Source: JBFWML01 sp050251635 | GTDB lineage: Bacteria > Campylobacterota > Campylobacteria > Campylobacterales > SZUA-545 | DNA: 56,157 nt | Direction of reading: 5' to 3' | Assembly (NCBI GenBank): GCA_050251635.1 | Contig: JBFWML010000010.1 | Span: forward strand, 1-56,157 | Part shown: positions 48,242-56,157 of the stretch, one piece after another | Position numbering within the stretch: position 1 is the stretch's first letter | Layout: each line of letters starts with the position of its first letter | Made by a program: the position numbers and the translations under genes | The notes under the pieces: generated by a model | Databases searched by the model: none | The model's input: the letters and a program-made list of their open reading frames with translations, nothing else | Told to the model about the DNA's origin: nothing

Positions 48242-49296
48242 GCTTCTCTCGCTTTCATCAGCGTATCGATTTTTTCGGTCACATCCTGAACCGCAATCAA
48301 CTCCATCACCCGATCGTCGCGCACCCTGCCCCCCCAGCGCACCTCATCAACGCTCTTGCGAAGATAACGCTCGACGGCATCGGGGTAGCGGTTGACCGTC
48401 CAGTTCAGGCTGAGATAGGGGCCGGTTCTCAGCGGGTTGGACCCGGCATAAAGCCCCACCGCAGGCACCCCGGCCACCGCAGCCATATGGATAGGGCCCG
48501 AATCGGGGCCCAACACAAAGGCTGAGCGCTTCATCAAGGCTAGCAAGGTTTTAAGGCCGGTTTTGCCCACGAGATCAAGCACGGGCACTCCGCTTAAATC
48601 GGCAATGGCCCGAGCGTAGTCGCGCTCGATCGCCCGCCCGCCCCCGGTGACAACCGGCACCAGACCGTAACGCCGATGCACGTAGGCCGCTACTTGCGCG
48701 TACCCTTCGCGGGTCCAGTTGCGCCAATTGCGCTTGCGATCGCTCGAACAGGGGCTAATGATAAAAAAGGGTTTGTCCACCAGCGCCGCCGCTTCGGCCT
48801 CGTTTTGGAGAGGAACCGGCACGGCCCAAACCGGTTTGCGATCGGGCACGCCAAGTGCCTTTAAAAAATCAAAAAATCCCTCAAGCACATGGGCTTTCGG
48901 ATGCGGGGCGATTTTGGCGTTGGTAAAGAGCCATTGAAAATCATGGGCCCGGGCGCGATCGAACCCCAGCCGCAGGGGTGCTTTGATAAAAAGCGAAAGC
49001 AAACTGGCACGCAGGGCCACCTGCATATGCAGCAGCAGATCAAAGCGCTCCTTGGCCAATTTCTGCCCCAGTGCGATTAGGCCCCGGTAGCCGCTTTTTT
49101 TATCGTACACCACAAACTCTACCCCCTCCATACCCGCAACCAAGGCGTATTCGACGCGGCCAATCACCCAAACAATGCGAGTTTGCGGCCAGTATTGACG
49201 CAGGGCACAAACCGCCGCAACCATATGGCACACATCCCCCAACGCCGAAAGGCGAAGCAGGCAGACTGAGCGGGGCGGATTAGGCAATGTGAACAA
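48238..49296 (-). CDS. Heptosyltransferase-type glycosyltransferase (GT9)
   Basis: 352 residues. GT9 motifs: VCLLRLSALGDVCHMVAAV at the N-terminus, IISPCSSDRKRNWRNW, and the sugar-nucleotide site VLGPDSGPIHMAAVAGVPAVG. It adds heptose, or a related sugar, to the lipopolysaccharide core on the cytoplasmic face. The start is TTG 49296, with a second TTG three codons later as alternative. It is first in the minus-strand operon, with a TATAAT about 27 bases upstream. Confidence 0.88.
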   Translation of the reverse strand: MFTLPNPPRSVCLLRLSALGDVCHMVAAVCALRQYWPQTRIVWVIGRVEYALVAGMEGVEFVVYDKKSGYRGLIALGQKLAKERFDLLLHMQVALRASLLSLFIKAPLRLGFDRARAHDFQWLFTNAKIAPHPKAHVLEGFFDFLKALGVPDRKPVWAVPVPLQNEAEAAALVDKPFFIISPCSSDRKRNWRNWTREGYAQVAAYVHRRYGLVPVVTGGGRAIERDYARAIADLSGVPVLDLVGKTGLKTLLALMKRSAFVLGPDSGPIHMAAVAGVPAVGLYAGSNPLRTGPYLSLNWTVNRYPDAVERYLRKSVDEVRWGGRVRDDRVMELIAVQDVTEKIDTLMKAREA

Positions 49297-49352
49297 CTGG
49301 GGCAGCCTTTGGTTTTTGGCCGATTATAGCTTAGGGCCATTTAACGGGGGCT
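49297..49352. promoter_or_regulatory. Divergent promoter between the GT9 operon and kdkA
   Basis: Minus-strand TATAAT at plus 49323-49328 is a good -10 for the GT9 operon. For the plus strand GATTATAGCT is only a weak candidate. The ribosome site for kdkA is likely CGGGGG before ATG 49353. Confidence 0.4.
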
Positions 49353-50066
49353 ATGGTAGATTCCGCATCAATAAAGCAACACAGGCTGGCCGTGACCCCA
49401 CTTTCTATCGTTGAAAATAACGCCGAAATTCTTCTGTTCGCCCCCGGCGAAGAGGCGCGCTACGAACCACAATGGTTTGCGCCCGAAACGGTTCTAGGGC
49501 GGGCCGAAGGGCGAGGCGAAACCCTCTTTTTCCAAGCGGGCAATCGCCAACTGGTTCTGCGCCGCTACCGCCGGGCCGGGCTGGCCGCACGCTTTAGCAA
49601 GGAACATTACCTCTGGACAGGCCTTAAAAACAGCCGCCCCTACCGGGAGCTGGCCCTAACGCAGCAACTTTTTGAAGCGGGTCTGCCCGTGCCCAAACCG
49701 GTGGCGGCGCGTATTATCAAAAACACCTTTTTTTATACCGCCGATCTGATTACCGAACGCATCACGGGGGCCGTCGCGCTGGATAAACACCCCGCCCCGC
49801 CATGGGAAGAGATTGGTCGGACAATCGCCCGGTTTCACGCCTACGGGCTGAACCACTCCGATCTAAACGCCCGAAATATTTTGATAGCGGACGGGAAGGT
49901 TTGGGTGATTGATTTTGATAAGTGCGCGATCAAACCGGAAAAGAGCAATCAACACAGCCCCAACCTGCGAAGACTCAGACGCTCCCTGATTAAACTGTCA
50001 ATCTACAATGAGGCAAACTGGGACAAAATGATTGAGGGATATCTAGACGCCGGAAGGATACGATGA
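49353..50066 (+). CDS. Kdo kinase KdkA-like
   Basis: 237 residues. Kinase-like fold of the WaaP/KdkA group: LVLRRYRRAGLAARFSKEHY with the ATP-site Lys/Arg region, RELALTQQLFEAGLPVPKPV, catalytic loop LNHSDLNARNILI and metal loop VIDFDKC. It phosphorylates Kdo in the inner core, which is typical where a single Kdo is present. It overlaps the following GT4 gene by four bases. Confidence 0.88.
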   Translation: MVDSASIKQHRLAVTPLSIVENNAEILLFAPGEEARYEPQWFAPETVLGRAEGRGETLFFQAGNRQLVLRRYRRAGLAARFSKEHYLWTGLKNSRPYRELALTQQLFEAGLPVPKPVAARIIKNTFFYTADLITERITGAVALDKHPAPPWEEIGRTIARFHAYGLNHSDLNARNILIADGKVWVIDFDKCAIKPEKSNQHSPNLRRLRRSLIKLSIYNEANWDKMIEGYLDAGRIR

Positions 50067-51148
50067 AAATTCTTGCCGTAACCCACCACCCCGATCGGGC
50101 GGAAACAGAACTCTTTGCGCTGCTCCATAAAGACGGGGTCGCTCTTGAGGTCATGTGCCACAAGGACGCCAAATGGCTGCCGGTATTAAAAGAAGCAGAC
50201 GTTCCCGTAACGCTTTTTGACGGGCGCGGCCGTTTTAACAAAAAGGCCGAAGCACAGATCCGCGCACGGCTTGAAGCCACCAAGGCGCAGATTCTCTATA
50301 TGCTCAATAGCCATGCCGTCTCTAATGGCATGAGGGCCGCAAAGGGGTTACCAGTCAGGACTGTAGGTTATCGCGGTGTCGTTGGAGGGCTGAGCTGGCT
50401 TGATCCGGCTGCATGGCTTACCTATTTTCATCCTCGACTCGATCGGGTTGTTTGCGTGGCCGAAGCTATCCGTCAATGGTTTATTGGGCATCGCCTCTTT
50501 GGGGTTTACCCTAAACAAGAGCGTTTTGTCACAATCCACAAAGGACATCGTACCGACTGGTATCAGCCCGCGCCCCGAAAAGCGCTTTATGCGTTTGGAA
50601 TCCCCTCGGATGCCTTTGTTGTCTGTCTGGTTGCCAACTATCGCAAAGGCAAGGGGGTTGAGGTGCTTATTGATGCAGCTGCAGAACTGCCTAAAGATAT
50701 CCATATACTTCTAATCGGGAAAATGGACGACCCCGATCTTTTGGGTGCAATCAACCAAAGTCCTGCCAAAGAACGCATTCACCTAACGGGTTTTCGAGAA
50801 GATTCAGCAGCACTTGCGGGCGCTTGCGACCTCTATGTGCTTTGCTCCTTTAAAAAAGAGGGTCTGCCCAAGACGGTGATTGAAGCAATGTCGCAAGGGG
50901 TTCCCGCCATTGTGGCTAATGCCGGTGGGTCGCCCGAATTGGTCAGACATTGCGAAAATGGCTATATTGTTCAACCCAACGAGCCAAGGTCCTTGGCGCA
51001 TAGCATAATTGTTGCAAAAAGTGACAAACCGAGACTAGAAGCGATGGGCGTATCCGCCCAGAATTTAATTAGAGAGAAATTCTACCCCGAAAGAACAATG
51101 CAGCTGACAAGGGACTTGTTTGTCGGTCTTACCTCGACCGAAAAGTAA
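50063..51148 (+). CDS. Glycosyltransferase, GT4 family
   Basis: 361 residues. GT-B fold; the C-terminal half has VVCLVANYRKGKGVEVLIDA, HLTGFREDSAALAGACDLYV and the nucleotide-sugar signature KEGLPKTVIEAMSQGVPAIV. It is a retaining transferase for lipopolysaccharide core or O-antigen. From about 50340 the DNA becomes visibly richer in A and T than upstream. Confidence 0.88.
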   Translation: MKILAVTHHPDRAETELFALLHKDGVALEVMCHKDAKWLPVLKEADVPVTLFDGRGRFNKKAEAQIRARLEATKAQILYMLNSHAVSNGMRAAKGLPVRTVGYRGVVGGLSWLDPAAWLTYFHPRLDRVVCVAEAIRQWFIGHRLFGVYPKQERFVTIHKGHRTDWYQPAPRKALYAFGIPSDAFVVCLVANYRKGKGVEVLIDAAAELPKDIHILLIGKMDDPDLLGAINQSPAKERIHLTGFREDSAALAGACDLYVLCSFKKEGLPKTVIEAMSQGVPAIVANAGGSPELVRHCENGYIVQPNEPRSLAHSIIVAKSDKPRLEAMGVSAQNLIREKFYPERTMQLTRDLFVGLTSTEK

Positions 51149-51219
51149 ACCGGATCTGCGCAATGACCTCCAATTTTGCGCGCCCCATATGTGTTGATTT
51201 TAACAGGATGTGTGCGGTT

Positions 51220-52566
51220 TTAGGTGGATCGGGCGGATGGGGAGACTACACTTCTGCTCGTAAAGCCAGCAGAAAAAGAAAGCATCACCCCAAACAGGAG
51301 GGCGGAGTAGGCCCACTGGGTTGTTCTCATGCCAAAAGACTCTGTAAGGGCGGAAGCCAAGAACACAATAAATCCGCCGCAGAGGAAAAACGCCAGCTCC
51401 AAACTTATCTGTTTCGAGCGGAAGGCGTTCAGCATGTCTCTCAGCAAAAAGACAAAAAATAGCAGCACAAAGAATGCTCCAACAAGGCCCCACGCCACCA
51501 GCCCCTCTAGTATGCCATTGTGAAAATGAACAAATTGTCTTGTCTCTTGAGGGATTATGTCGCTCCCCTTAATATGCTCATCAATGCCGCCCCAACCTTG
51601 GCCAAAGAGAGGCTTCTGAATAAAAAGTGTCACCGCAAGACGCGCGAGATGGACCCTATGTCCGGTAGAGCTGACCGGAGTGTTTTCAAGCTCTTCCATT
51701 GATAGAAGATGCTCAAAAGTGCTCTTCTCCTGAAGAAACCTATCTACAATCAACTTGTGATTCCAAATTGTCAATCCGATAACCGCCGCAGAGAGCACGA
51801 TTGCCGCGGTCAAAGCGTAAAATCGGTGCGATCGGGTTTTGCTCATTAAAAAAAATCTAACAAAGAGCGCAGCCCCTAAGAAAAGGAGCGCAAAAAGCAA
51901 CGACGCCACACTTGCACGCGCCTCAAGCGAAACAATGAGCAGGAAAACCACCGAGAAAGAAAAAATCAAAACACTCGCCCGTAGCAGCATATATTTTTGA
52001 GGCTGTCTTCCGATACCAATCAAAGAACCGGAGTAAGAAAAAAGCCAAACACACACCAAGGCTCCAAAGAAAGAGTACGTCAACATAAGGGTTGGAATTT
52101 TTAATTCAAAACCCCTACCCATTCCAATTGTCTCAAAGCCCATCCCTGAAACAATTAAAGTATTAAGCACCATTGCCGCAGCAGTCAGAATAAAGAATCT
52201 TTTAATTCTGCCCTCCGAACCGCCAAACCACCACGCAACAACGACAATTATCAGAATGCCTGAATACTTTCTGGCACCCTCAAGGAGTTCCCAAGGCTGC
52301 ACATCCCCCTCTAGGATCGCACAAGCCGTCCTTGTCCATACATACAGAACAAAGAGAAAAATCATTTGTAACGGACGGCTCAGCGCAAGAGCCCGAAGAA
52401 AGTTTTTATAGTCCAAAACAATGCCTGCCAGCATCATAAGGAGACCAAGGCCCAACAAAGCCTTCCCGGTTGAAAGGCCGACTGCAAACACCAACAAACC
52501 AACTGTTCCCACCCACCAAGCACTTTTACTGCACCATGGTGTTTGGCTTAGCGTATCAATTTTCAT
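51220..52566 (-). CDS. O-antigen ligase family protein (WaaL/Wzy-like)
   Basis: 448 residues with about 11-12 membrane helices and one large periplasmic loop (about 270-355) holding GHRVHLARLAV, GWGGIDEHI and QFVHFHNGILEGLVAWGLVG. The last block is the ligase/polymerase motif with the conserved His and Asn. It joins O-antigen or another sugar polymer to lipid A core, or polymerises it, in the periplasm. It overlaps the GT4 gene upstream by 11 bases. A weak inverted repeat (51158-51181) separates it from the convergent plus-strand gene. Confidence 0.85.
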   Translation of the reverse strand: MKIDTLSQTPWCSKSAWWVGTVGLLVFAVGLSTGKALLGLGLLMMLAGIVLDYKNFLRALALSRPLQMIFLFVLYVWTRTACAILEGDVQPWELLEGARKYSGILIIVVVAWWFGGSEGRIKRFFILTAAAMVLNTLIVSGMGFETIGMGRGFELKIPTLMLTYSFFGALVCVWLFSYSGSLIGIGRQPQKYMLLRASVLIFSFSVVFLLIVSLEARASVASLLFALLFLGAALFVRFFLMSKTRSHRFYALTAAIVLSAAVIGLTIWNHKLIVDRFLQEKSTFEHLLSMEELENTPVSSTGHRVHLARLAVTLFIQKPLFGQGWGGIDEHIKGSDIIPQETRQFVHFHNGILEGLVAWGLVGAFFVLLFFVFLLRDMLNAFRSKQISLELAFFLCGGFIVFLASALTESFGMRTTQWAYSALLFGVMLSFSAGFTSRSVVSPSARST

Positions 52567-53593
52567 TTTTCACCTTTTTATAGAGAGCCATATAGCGTCC
52601 GGTGAGTGCCTCGGGTGAGTAGGCGTCTAATTTCAAAGCCGCCGAACGGGACAAGCTCTTAGCTAAATGCGGATTCTCTTTTAGCCTTTTTACGGCGCTA
52701 ACGATAGCCTCAACATTGGCAGGGGGAATCAAAAGGCCTGTCTCTTCATGCGTGACCACATCGGGAATGCCGCCCACCTCAGTTGCAATAATCGGAATCG
52801 AAAATTGCATCACATCCAGCAAGATTGACCCCAGTCCTTCATCCAAAGAGGGGAAAACAAAGAGATCGAAAACTGATAGGTAATCAGCCACATTTTTCTT
52901 AAAGCCTAGGAACTCCACAAAGTCCAAGTCAGCCGCCTGTCTTTGCAGCTTTTCCCTGTCCTCCCCCTCGCCTAGAAACAGCAGGCGCAGATTTGGTATT
53001 TCATTGTGTAAAATTCGAGCTGCCTCAATAAGATAGCCCTGCCCCTTGTGCCGATCGACTAGCGCGCCGATATGGCCTAAGACAAATGCACCTCGATAGG
53101 TGCTGCCGATCTTTTGTGCAACATGTGTATCTAAAGAAAGATTGGAGCACATATCCGGGATGACAACGATATCTTCTCGACGGACATAAGAGGTTAGTTG
53201 TTTTGCTATAGCCTGTGAAATCGCCACAAGGATTGACGCCTTTGCATAAACAGCCCGAGTGATACGATTTTGCTTCAGCCGATTGGGAACACGGCGCGTC
53301 ACAAGATATTTCGACCCCTTAAACCAGTGCTCCCAGAACGCCCAGTGGGCGCCCTTTGCATCATGCGCGTGGATTAAATCGCAGGCAGGTGCTGCCCAGT
53401 GGCCCAACAGAAAGTGATTTGCCACATGAATCTTTAAATCATTCACGCCCGTCAGCATTTCGATCATGGGCGAATCAGGACGGCAAACAAGAACCTGACC
53501 AACCCCCCTCTTGCCCAGCTCTTGAATCAAAAGAATGGTCTGGCGCTCGCCGCCCCTAAAGCCCCGCGCTAGGTTAACGTGGCAAATCGTCAT
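52556..53593 (-). CDS. Glycosyltransferase, GT4 family
   Basis: 345 residues. MTICHVNLARGFRGGERQTI is the N-terminal acceptor-side loop; FVLGHIGALVDRHKGQGYLI and the donor site DEGLGSILLDVMQFSIPIIA follow in the C-terminal half. A retaining transferase for core or O-antigen assembly. Four-base overlap with the GT2 gene upstream. Confidence 0.88.
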   Translation of the reverse strand: MTICHVNLARGFRGGERQTILLIQELGKRGVGQVLVCRPDSPMIEMLTGVNDLKIHVANHFLLGHWAAPACDLIHAHDAKGAHWAFWEHWFKGSKYLVTRRVPNRLKQNRITRAVYAKASILVAISQAIAKQLTSYVRREDIVVIPDMCSNLSLDTHVAQKIGSTYRGAFVLGHIGALVDRHKGQGYLIEAARILHNEIPNLRLLFLGEGEDREKLQRQAADLDFVEFLGFKKNVADYLSVFDLFVFPSLDEGLGSILLDVMQFSIPIIATEVGGIPDVVTHEETGLLIPPANVEAIVSAVKRLKENPHLAKSLSRSAALKLDAYSPEALTGRYMALYKKVKNEN

Positions 53594-54378
53594 TTACTTT
53601 TGTTTTCCTCCCGCAAACTATTTTCATACATATAGGCATACTTCATAAAAGCCGACGTGGCGTCCGAAAAGGCAATGACAACACCACGCCAACCATCACG
53701 CCAAGCACCCTTGATAAAAAGAGATTTAAAGAGTCGCCCCGGCGGGGAAAAGAGAAGTTTTGTCCAGCGAAAAGGTTTTCCCTTTGCAGCCTCTGCGCGT
53801 GCGGCAATCTGCGCATATTTTTGCATTCTGTGCAGATGATCGGTCAGATCGCTATATGAATAGTGGAGAAAGTCGCCTCCCGTCAACCTTGCGGTGGCGC
53901 CATCAACCTCAAGCTTATCGTGGGGGTCCGTTCCAACCCAGCGGGCTTTTTCGCGTCGAACCAACCTAAGGCGCCACTCCGGGTACCATGCGTGCCAAAT
54001 CCATTCGCCCAGATACCATGTGCGACGATTAAGCCAATAGCCATCCCGATTGGGTTCGCCGTTTTCGAAAAGCCTCAAGATTGATTCCGCCAATTCGGGG
54101 GTCAGGCATTCGTCGGCGTCTAGCGAAAGTACCCAAGGCTGCACACATTGCGAAAATGCGTGATTCTTTTGCTTCACGTGGCCGGGCCAGTCATTATGTT
54201 CAAAACGGGCCCCAAAGCGCGCAGCAATTTCTGCCGTTTTATCGGTCGATCCCGAATCGACAACAACAATCTCGGCGGGGCGAAGCGCTCGAACACTCTC
54301 TAGGCAACGGGCCAGATTGGCCTCTTCGTTCAATGTGATGACCGCTACGGAAAGGGGAAGCGTCTTAGATTGGCTCAA
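53590..54378 (-). CDS. Glycosyltransferase, GT2 family (WaaE/KdtX-like)
   Basis: 262 residues from TTG 54378, which overlaps the previous stop (TTGA) and has AAGGA six bases before; the ATG-like start further upstream lies inside the previous gene. VAVITLNEEANLARCLESV, VVVDSGSTDKT, the DxD SLDADECL and the end YMYENSLREENK match WaaE/KdtX-type inner-core beta-glucosyltransferases. Confidence 0.88.
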   Translation of the reverse strand: MSQSKTLPLSVAVITLNEEANLARCLESVRALRPAEIVVVDSGSTDKTAEIAARFGARFEHNDWPGHVKQKNHAFSQCVQPWVLSLDADECLTPELAESILRLFENGEPNRDGYWLNRRTWYLGEWIWHAWYPEWRLRLVRREKARWVGTDPHDKLEVDGATARLTGGDFLHYSYSDLTDHLHRMQKYAQIAARAEAAKGKPFRWTKLLFSPPGRLFKSLFIKGAWRDGWRGVVIAFSDATSAFMKYAYMYENSLREENKSK

Positions 54379-55334
54379 TGCTGTTCCTTGAGGGTCCCGC
54401 AAAGCAGGGCGTCAAAATAGGCTATTGTTTTTTTCAAGCCTTCTTCTAGGTGAATGGTGGGTTCCCACCCCAGTTTATTTTTTGCCAATGCAATATCAGG
54501 CTGTCGCTGCATGGGATCGTCTTGAGGTAGCGCTTTATAAACAATCTGACTAGCGCTTCCCGTTAACTCGATAACCTTTTGGGCCAACTCCAAAATCGTA
54601 AACTCTCCGGGGTTTCCTAGGTTAACAGGTCCGGTGAAGCCTTTTTCTGTTGCCATCATTCGCACAAACCCCTCAATTAGGTCGTCGACATAGCAGAAGC
54701 TGCGGGTCTGTCCGCCCTCACCATAGACGGTAATATCATCCCCTTTGAGCGCCTGCACGACAAAGTTGCTGACTACGCGCCCATCGTTTGGGTGCATTCT
54801 TGGCCCATAGGTGTTAAAGATGCGAACGACTTTGATATTTAGGCCGTGCTGGCGATAGTAATCAAAAAAAAGCGTCTCCGCACACCGCTTGCCCTCATCA
54901 TAGCAAGCGCGGGGACCGATCGGATTCACGCTGCCTCGATAGTTTTCGTGCTGCGGGTGAATCTCGGGATCGCCGTAAACTTCGCTTGTGCTGGCTTGGA
55001 AAATCGGAATGCGTAGCCGCTTGGCAAGCCCAAGCATATTAATTGCGCCCATTACGCTAGTCTTCGTGGTCTGCACCGGATCGAATTGATAATGTACGGG
55101 GCTGGCGGGGCAAGCTAGATTGTAAATAGCATCTACCTCTATAAATAGCGGGAATGTGACATCATGGCGCACAATCTCAAAGAATGGGTTGTCCAGCAGA
55201 TGAACAATATTCCGTTTATTCCCCGTAAAGAAATTATCAACACAAATAACCTCATTGCCTTCTGCCAGCAATCGTTCGCACAAATGACTTCCGAGAAACC
55301 CGGCTCCCCCCGTTACAAGAATTCGTTTACGCAT
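54375..55334 (-). CDS. UDP-glucuronate decarboxylase (UDP-xylose synthase)-like
   Basis: 319 residues from ATG 55334 (MRKRILVTGGAGFLGSHL); an in-frame TTG ten codons upstream is less canonical. NAD site GGAGFLGSHL, NLACPASPVHYQ, and the UXS-specific block GPRACYDEGKRCAET with YxxxK (Tyr-Asp-Glu-Gly-Lys), then VVRIFNTYGPRMHPNDGRVV. It oxidises and decarboxylates UDP-glucuronate to UDP-xylose or a 4-keto-pentose, supplying sugar for the polysaccharide. Confidence 0.88.
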   Translation of the reverse strand: MRKRILVTGGAGFLGSHLCERLLAEGNEVICVDNFFTGNKRNIVHLLDNPFFEIVRHDVTFPLFIEVDAIYNLACPASPVHYQFDPVQTTKTSVMGAINMLGLAKRLRIPIFQASTSEVYGDPEIHPQHENYRGSVNPIGPRACYDEGKRCAETLFFDYYRQHGLNIKVVRIFNTYGPRMHPNDGRVVSNFVVQALKGDDITVYGEGGQTRSFCYVDDLIEGFVRMMATEKGFTGPVNLGNPGEFTILELAQKVIELTGSASQIVYKALPQDDPMQRQPDIALAKNKLGWEPTIHLEEGLKKTIAYFDALLCGTLKEQH

Positions 55335-55390
55335 TCCAAACCCATTAAAAACATCTTTAGACAATTAAGACAAATAATAACAGAAGTTCA

Positions 55391-56157
55391 CTAACGAACG
55401 GAAAGATTGCGGATTTTTGCCCACCACTCTTTATTCTCCAAATACCACTCTATGGTTTTTCGTATACCGCTCTCAAAGGTTTCTCTTGGTGTCCAGCCCA
55501 GTTCTTTTTGTACCTTTGAGGCATCGATCGCATAGCGACGATCATGGCCGGGACGATCTTTGACATAACCAATCAGTTCAGCATAGCTCTTGATGCCACT
55601 AGGTTTGTTGGGGGCCAATTCATCCAGCAAAACACAAATAGTTTTGACCACATCAAGGTTCTGTCGTTCATTGTGGCCGCCGATATTGTAAGTCTCGCCC
55701 ACCCTGCCCCGCGTGGCTACCAACACCAGCGCACGGGCATGATCCTCCACATAGAGCCAATCGCGGATCTGATCGCCTTTGCCGTACACAGGGAGCGGTT
55801 GACCTCCTAGGGCATTAAGAATTATCAGGGGGATCAGTTTTTCCGGGAAATGGTAGGGGCCGTAATTATTGGAACAGTTGGTTACCAGTGTGGGCAGACC
55901 GTAGGTGCGCCGCCAAGCGCGGACAAGATGATCGCTTCCGGCTTTGCTGGCGCTATAGGGACTGCTCGGTGCATAGGGGGTGGTTTCGGTAAAGAGGGGC
56001 AAAGGCCGCCCGTCGGTTTCGTCCGGGTGTGGCAGATCGCCATAGACTTCATCGGTGGAGATATGGTGAAACCGGAAAGCGGCTTTCTTTTCGCCTTCAA
56101 GGGCGTTCCAATAGCTTCTGGCGGCTTCAAGCAGCGTGTAGGTGCCCACGATATTGG
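55391..56157 (-). CDS. rmlB: dTDP-glucose 4,6-dehydratase, RmlB (5' end cut by window edge)
   Basis: The last 255 or so residues of an enzyme of about 340. Seen: FHHISTDEVYGDLP (catalytic Thr-Asp-Glu), SPYSASKAGSDHLVRAW (YxxxK), TNCSNNYGPYHFPEKLIPL and the end ETFESGIRKTIEWYLEN. It makes dTDP-4-keto-6-deoxyglucose for rhamnose or related sugars. The N-terminal NAD-binding part lies beyond 56157. It is 56 bases upstream of the UXS-like gene on the same strand. Confidence 0.92.
   Translation of the reverse strand, partial: NIVGTYTLLEAARSYWNALEGEKKAAFRFHHISTDEVYGDLPHPDETDGRPLPLFTETTPYAPSSPYSASKAGSDHLVRAWRRTYGLPTLVTNCSNNYGPYHFPEKLIPLIILNALGGQPLPVYGKGDQIRDWLYVEDHARALVLVATRGRVGETYNIGGHNERQNLDVVKTICVLLDELAPNKPSGIKSYAELIGYVKDRPGHDRRYAIDASKVQKELGWTPRETFESGIRKTIEWYLENKEWWAKIRNLSVR

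Noticed and set aside
51149..51219. Terminator between the convergent GT4 and O-antigen ligase genes
   Set aside because: Only a six-pair inverted repeat (51158-51181) with a twelve-base loop; too weak to call.
54378..54402. Earlier start for the GT2 gene inside the UXS-like gene
   Set aside because: TTG 54378 has AAGGA at proper distance and the TTGA overlap seen elsewhere; the extra residues are not GT2-like.
1..56157. CRISPR arrays, insertion-sequence ends, rRNA genes, prophage integrase or attachment duplications
   Set aside because: None seen. The only mobile-type traces are the lysozyme-like gene and the IS630-type DNA-binding protein, without flanking repeats.

Overview
The window looks like chromosome of a flagellated, sulfide-oxidising member of the Campylobacterota (Epsilonproteobacteria). 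The evidence is gene order and gene content. The run glnA / cheZ / U32 protein / purE / DUF3972 / glyQ / Nif3-like / coiled-coil zinc ribbon / waaA is the order remembered from Campylobacter and Helicobacter, and mqnD-fliQ-murB next to recA-eno-ftsB-like-AMIN-aroK is a second such block. pseB/pseC (pseudaminic acid), a futalosine-route mqnD, a CheZ of the epsilon type and a Tat-exported sulfide:quinone oxidoreductase-like enzyme agree. Genes are very tightly packed: most same-strand neighbours share ATGA, GTGA or TTGA overlaps, and no gene-free stretch exceeds 300 bases.

Layout. 1-2.9 kb: secretion-type genes (headless RTX repeat protein, a secreted unknown, a T4-lysozyme-like protein that may be frameshifted). 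2.9-7.3 kb: YjgN-like membrane protein, M48 peptidase, an S8 lipoprotein protease and, just downstream, a separate exported protein that looks like the protease's missing pro-domain. 7.3-9.6 kb (minus): cowN, murB, fliQ, mqnD. 9.6-16.8 kb (plus): recA, eno, divisome and cell-wall proteins, aroK, a hydrolase, sixA-like, pseB, pseC. 17.3-30.1 kb: an acetate/organic-acid module with two DUF294 signalling proteins, two sodium:solute symporters each with its own small partner (DUF4212 or DUF485), a DnaQ-like exonuclease, acs, and a GAF histidine kinase with an OmpR-type regulator. 30.1-34.8 kb: a cytochrome-like periplasmic protein, tRNA-Arg(GCG), the SQR-like flavoprotein and several small membrane proteins and lipoproteins. 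34.9-44.3 kb: glnA and the conserved cheZ-to-waaA block. 44.3-56.2 kb: lipopolysaccharide and surface-sugar genes (CMP-sugar activation, heptosyl- and other glycosyltransferases, Kdo kinase, O-antigen ligase, UDP-glucuronate decarboxylase, and an rmlB cut by the window end).

Most unusual points: (1) a conserved U32-family gene whose only possible start at the conserved N-terminus is ATA, overlapping the cheZ stop as ATAG; (2) the S8 protease with its pro-domain on a second, separately exported protein; (3) a five-gene operon pairing a pyruvate-aldolase-type enzyme with a KdsB-like cytidylyltransferase and a HAD phosphatase, which suggests an uncharacterised CMP-activated keto-acid sugar; (4) two identical-half direct repeats, GCTACG-N5-GCTACG, upstream of both symporter operons, which fit an OmpR-family operator; (5) four of seven convergent gene pairs locked together by antiparallel stop codons; (6) strong excess of the octamer GCGATCGC; (7) cowN, which implies nitrogen fixation. 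All calls were made by reading the sequence and recalling families; no database search was run.
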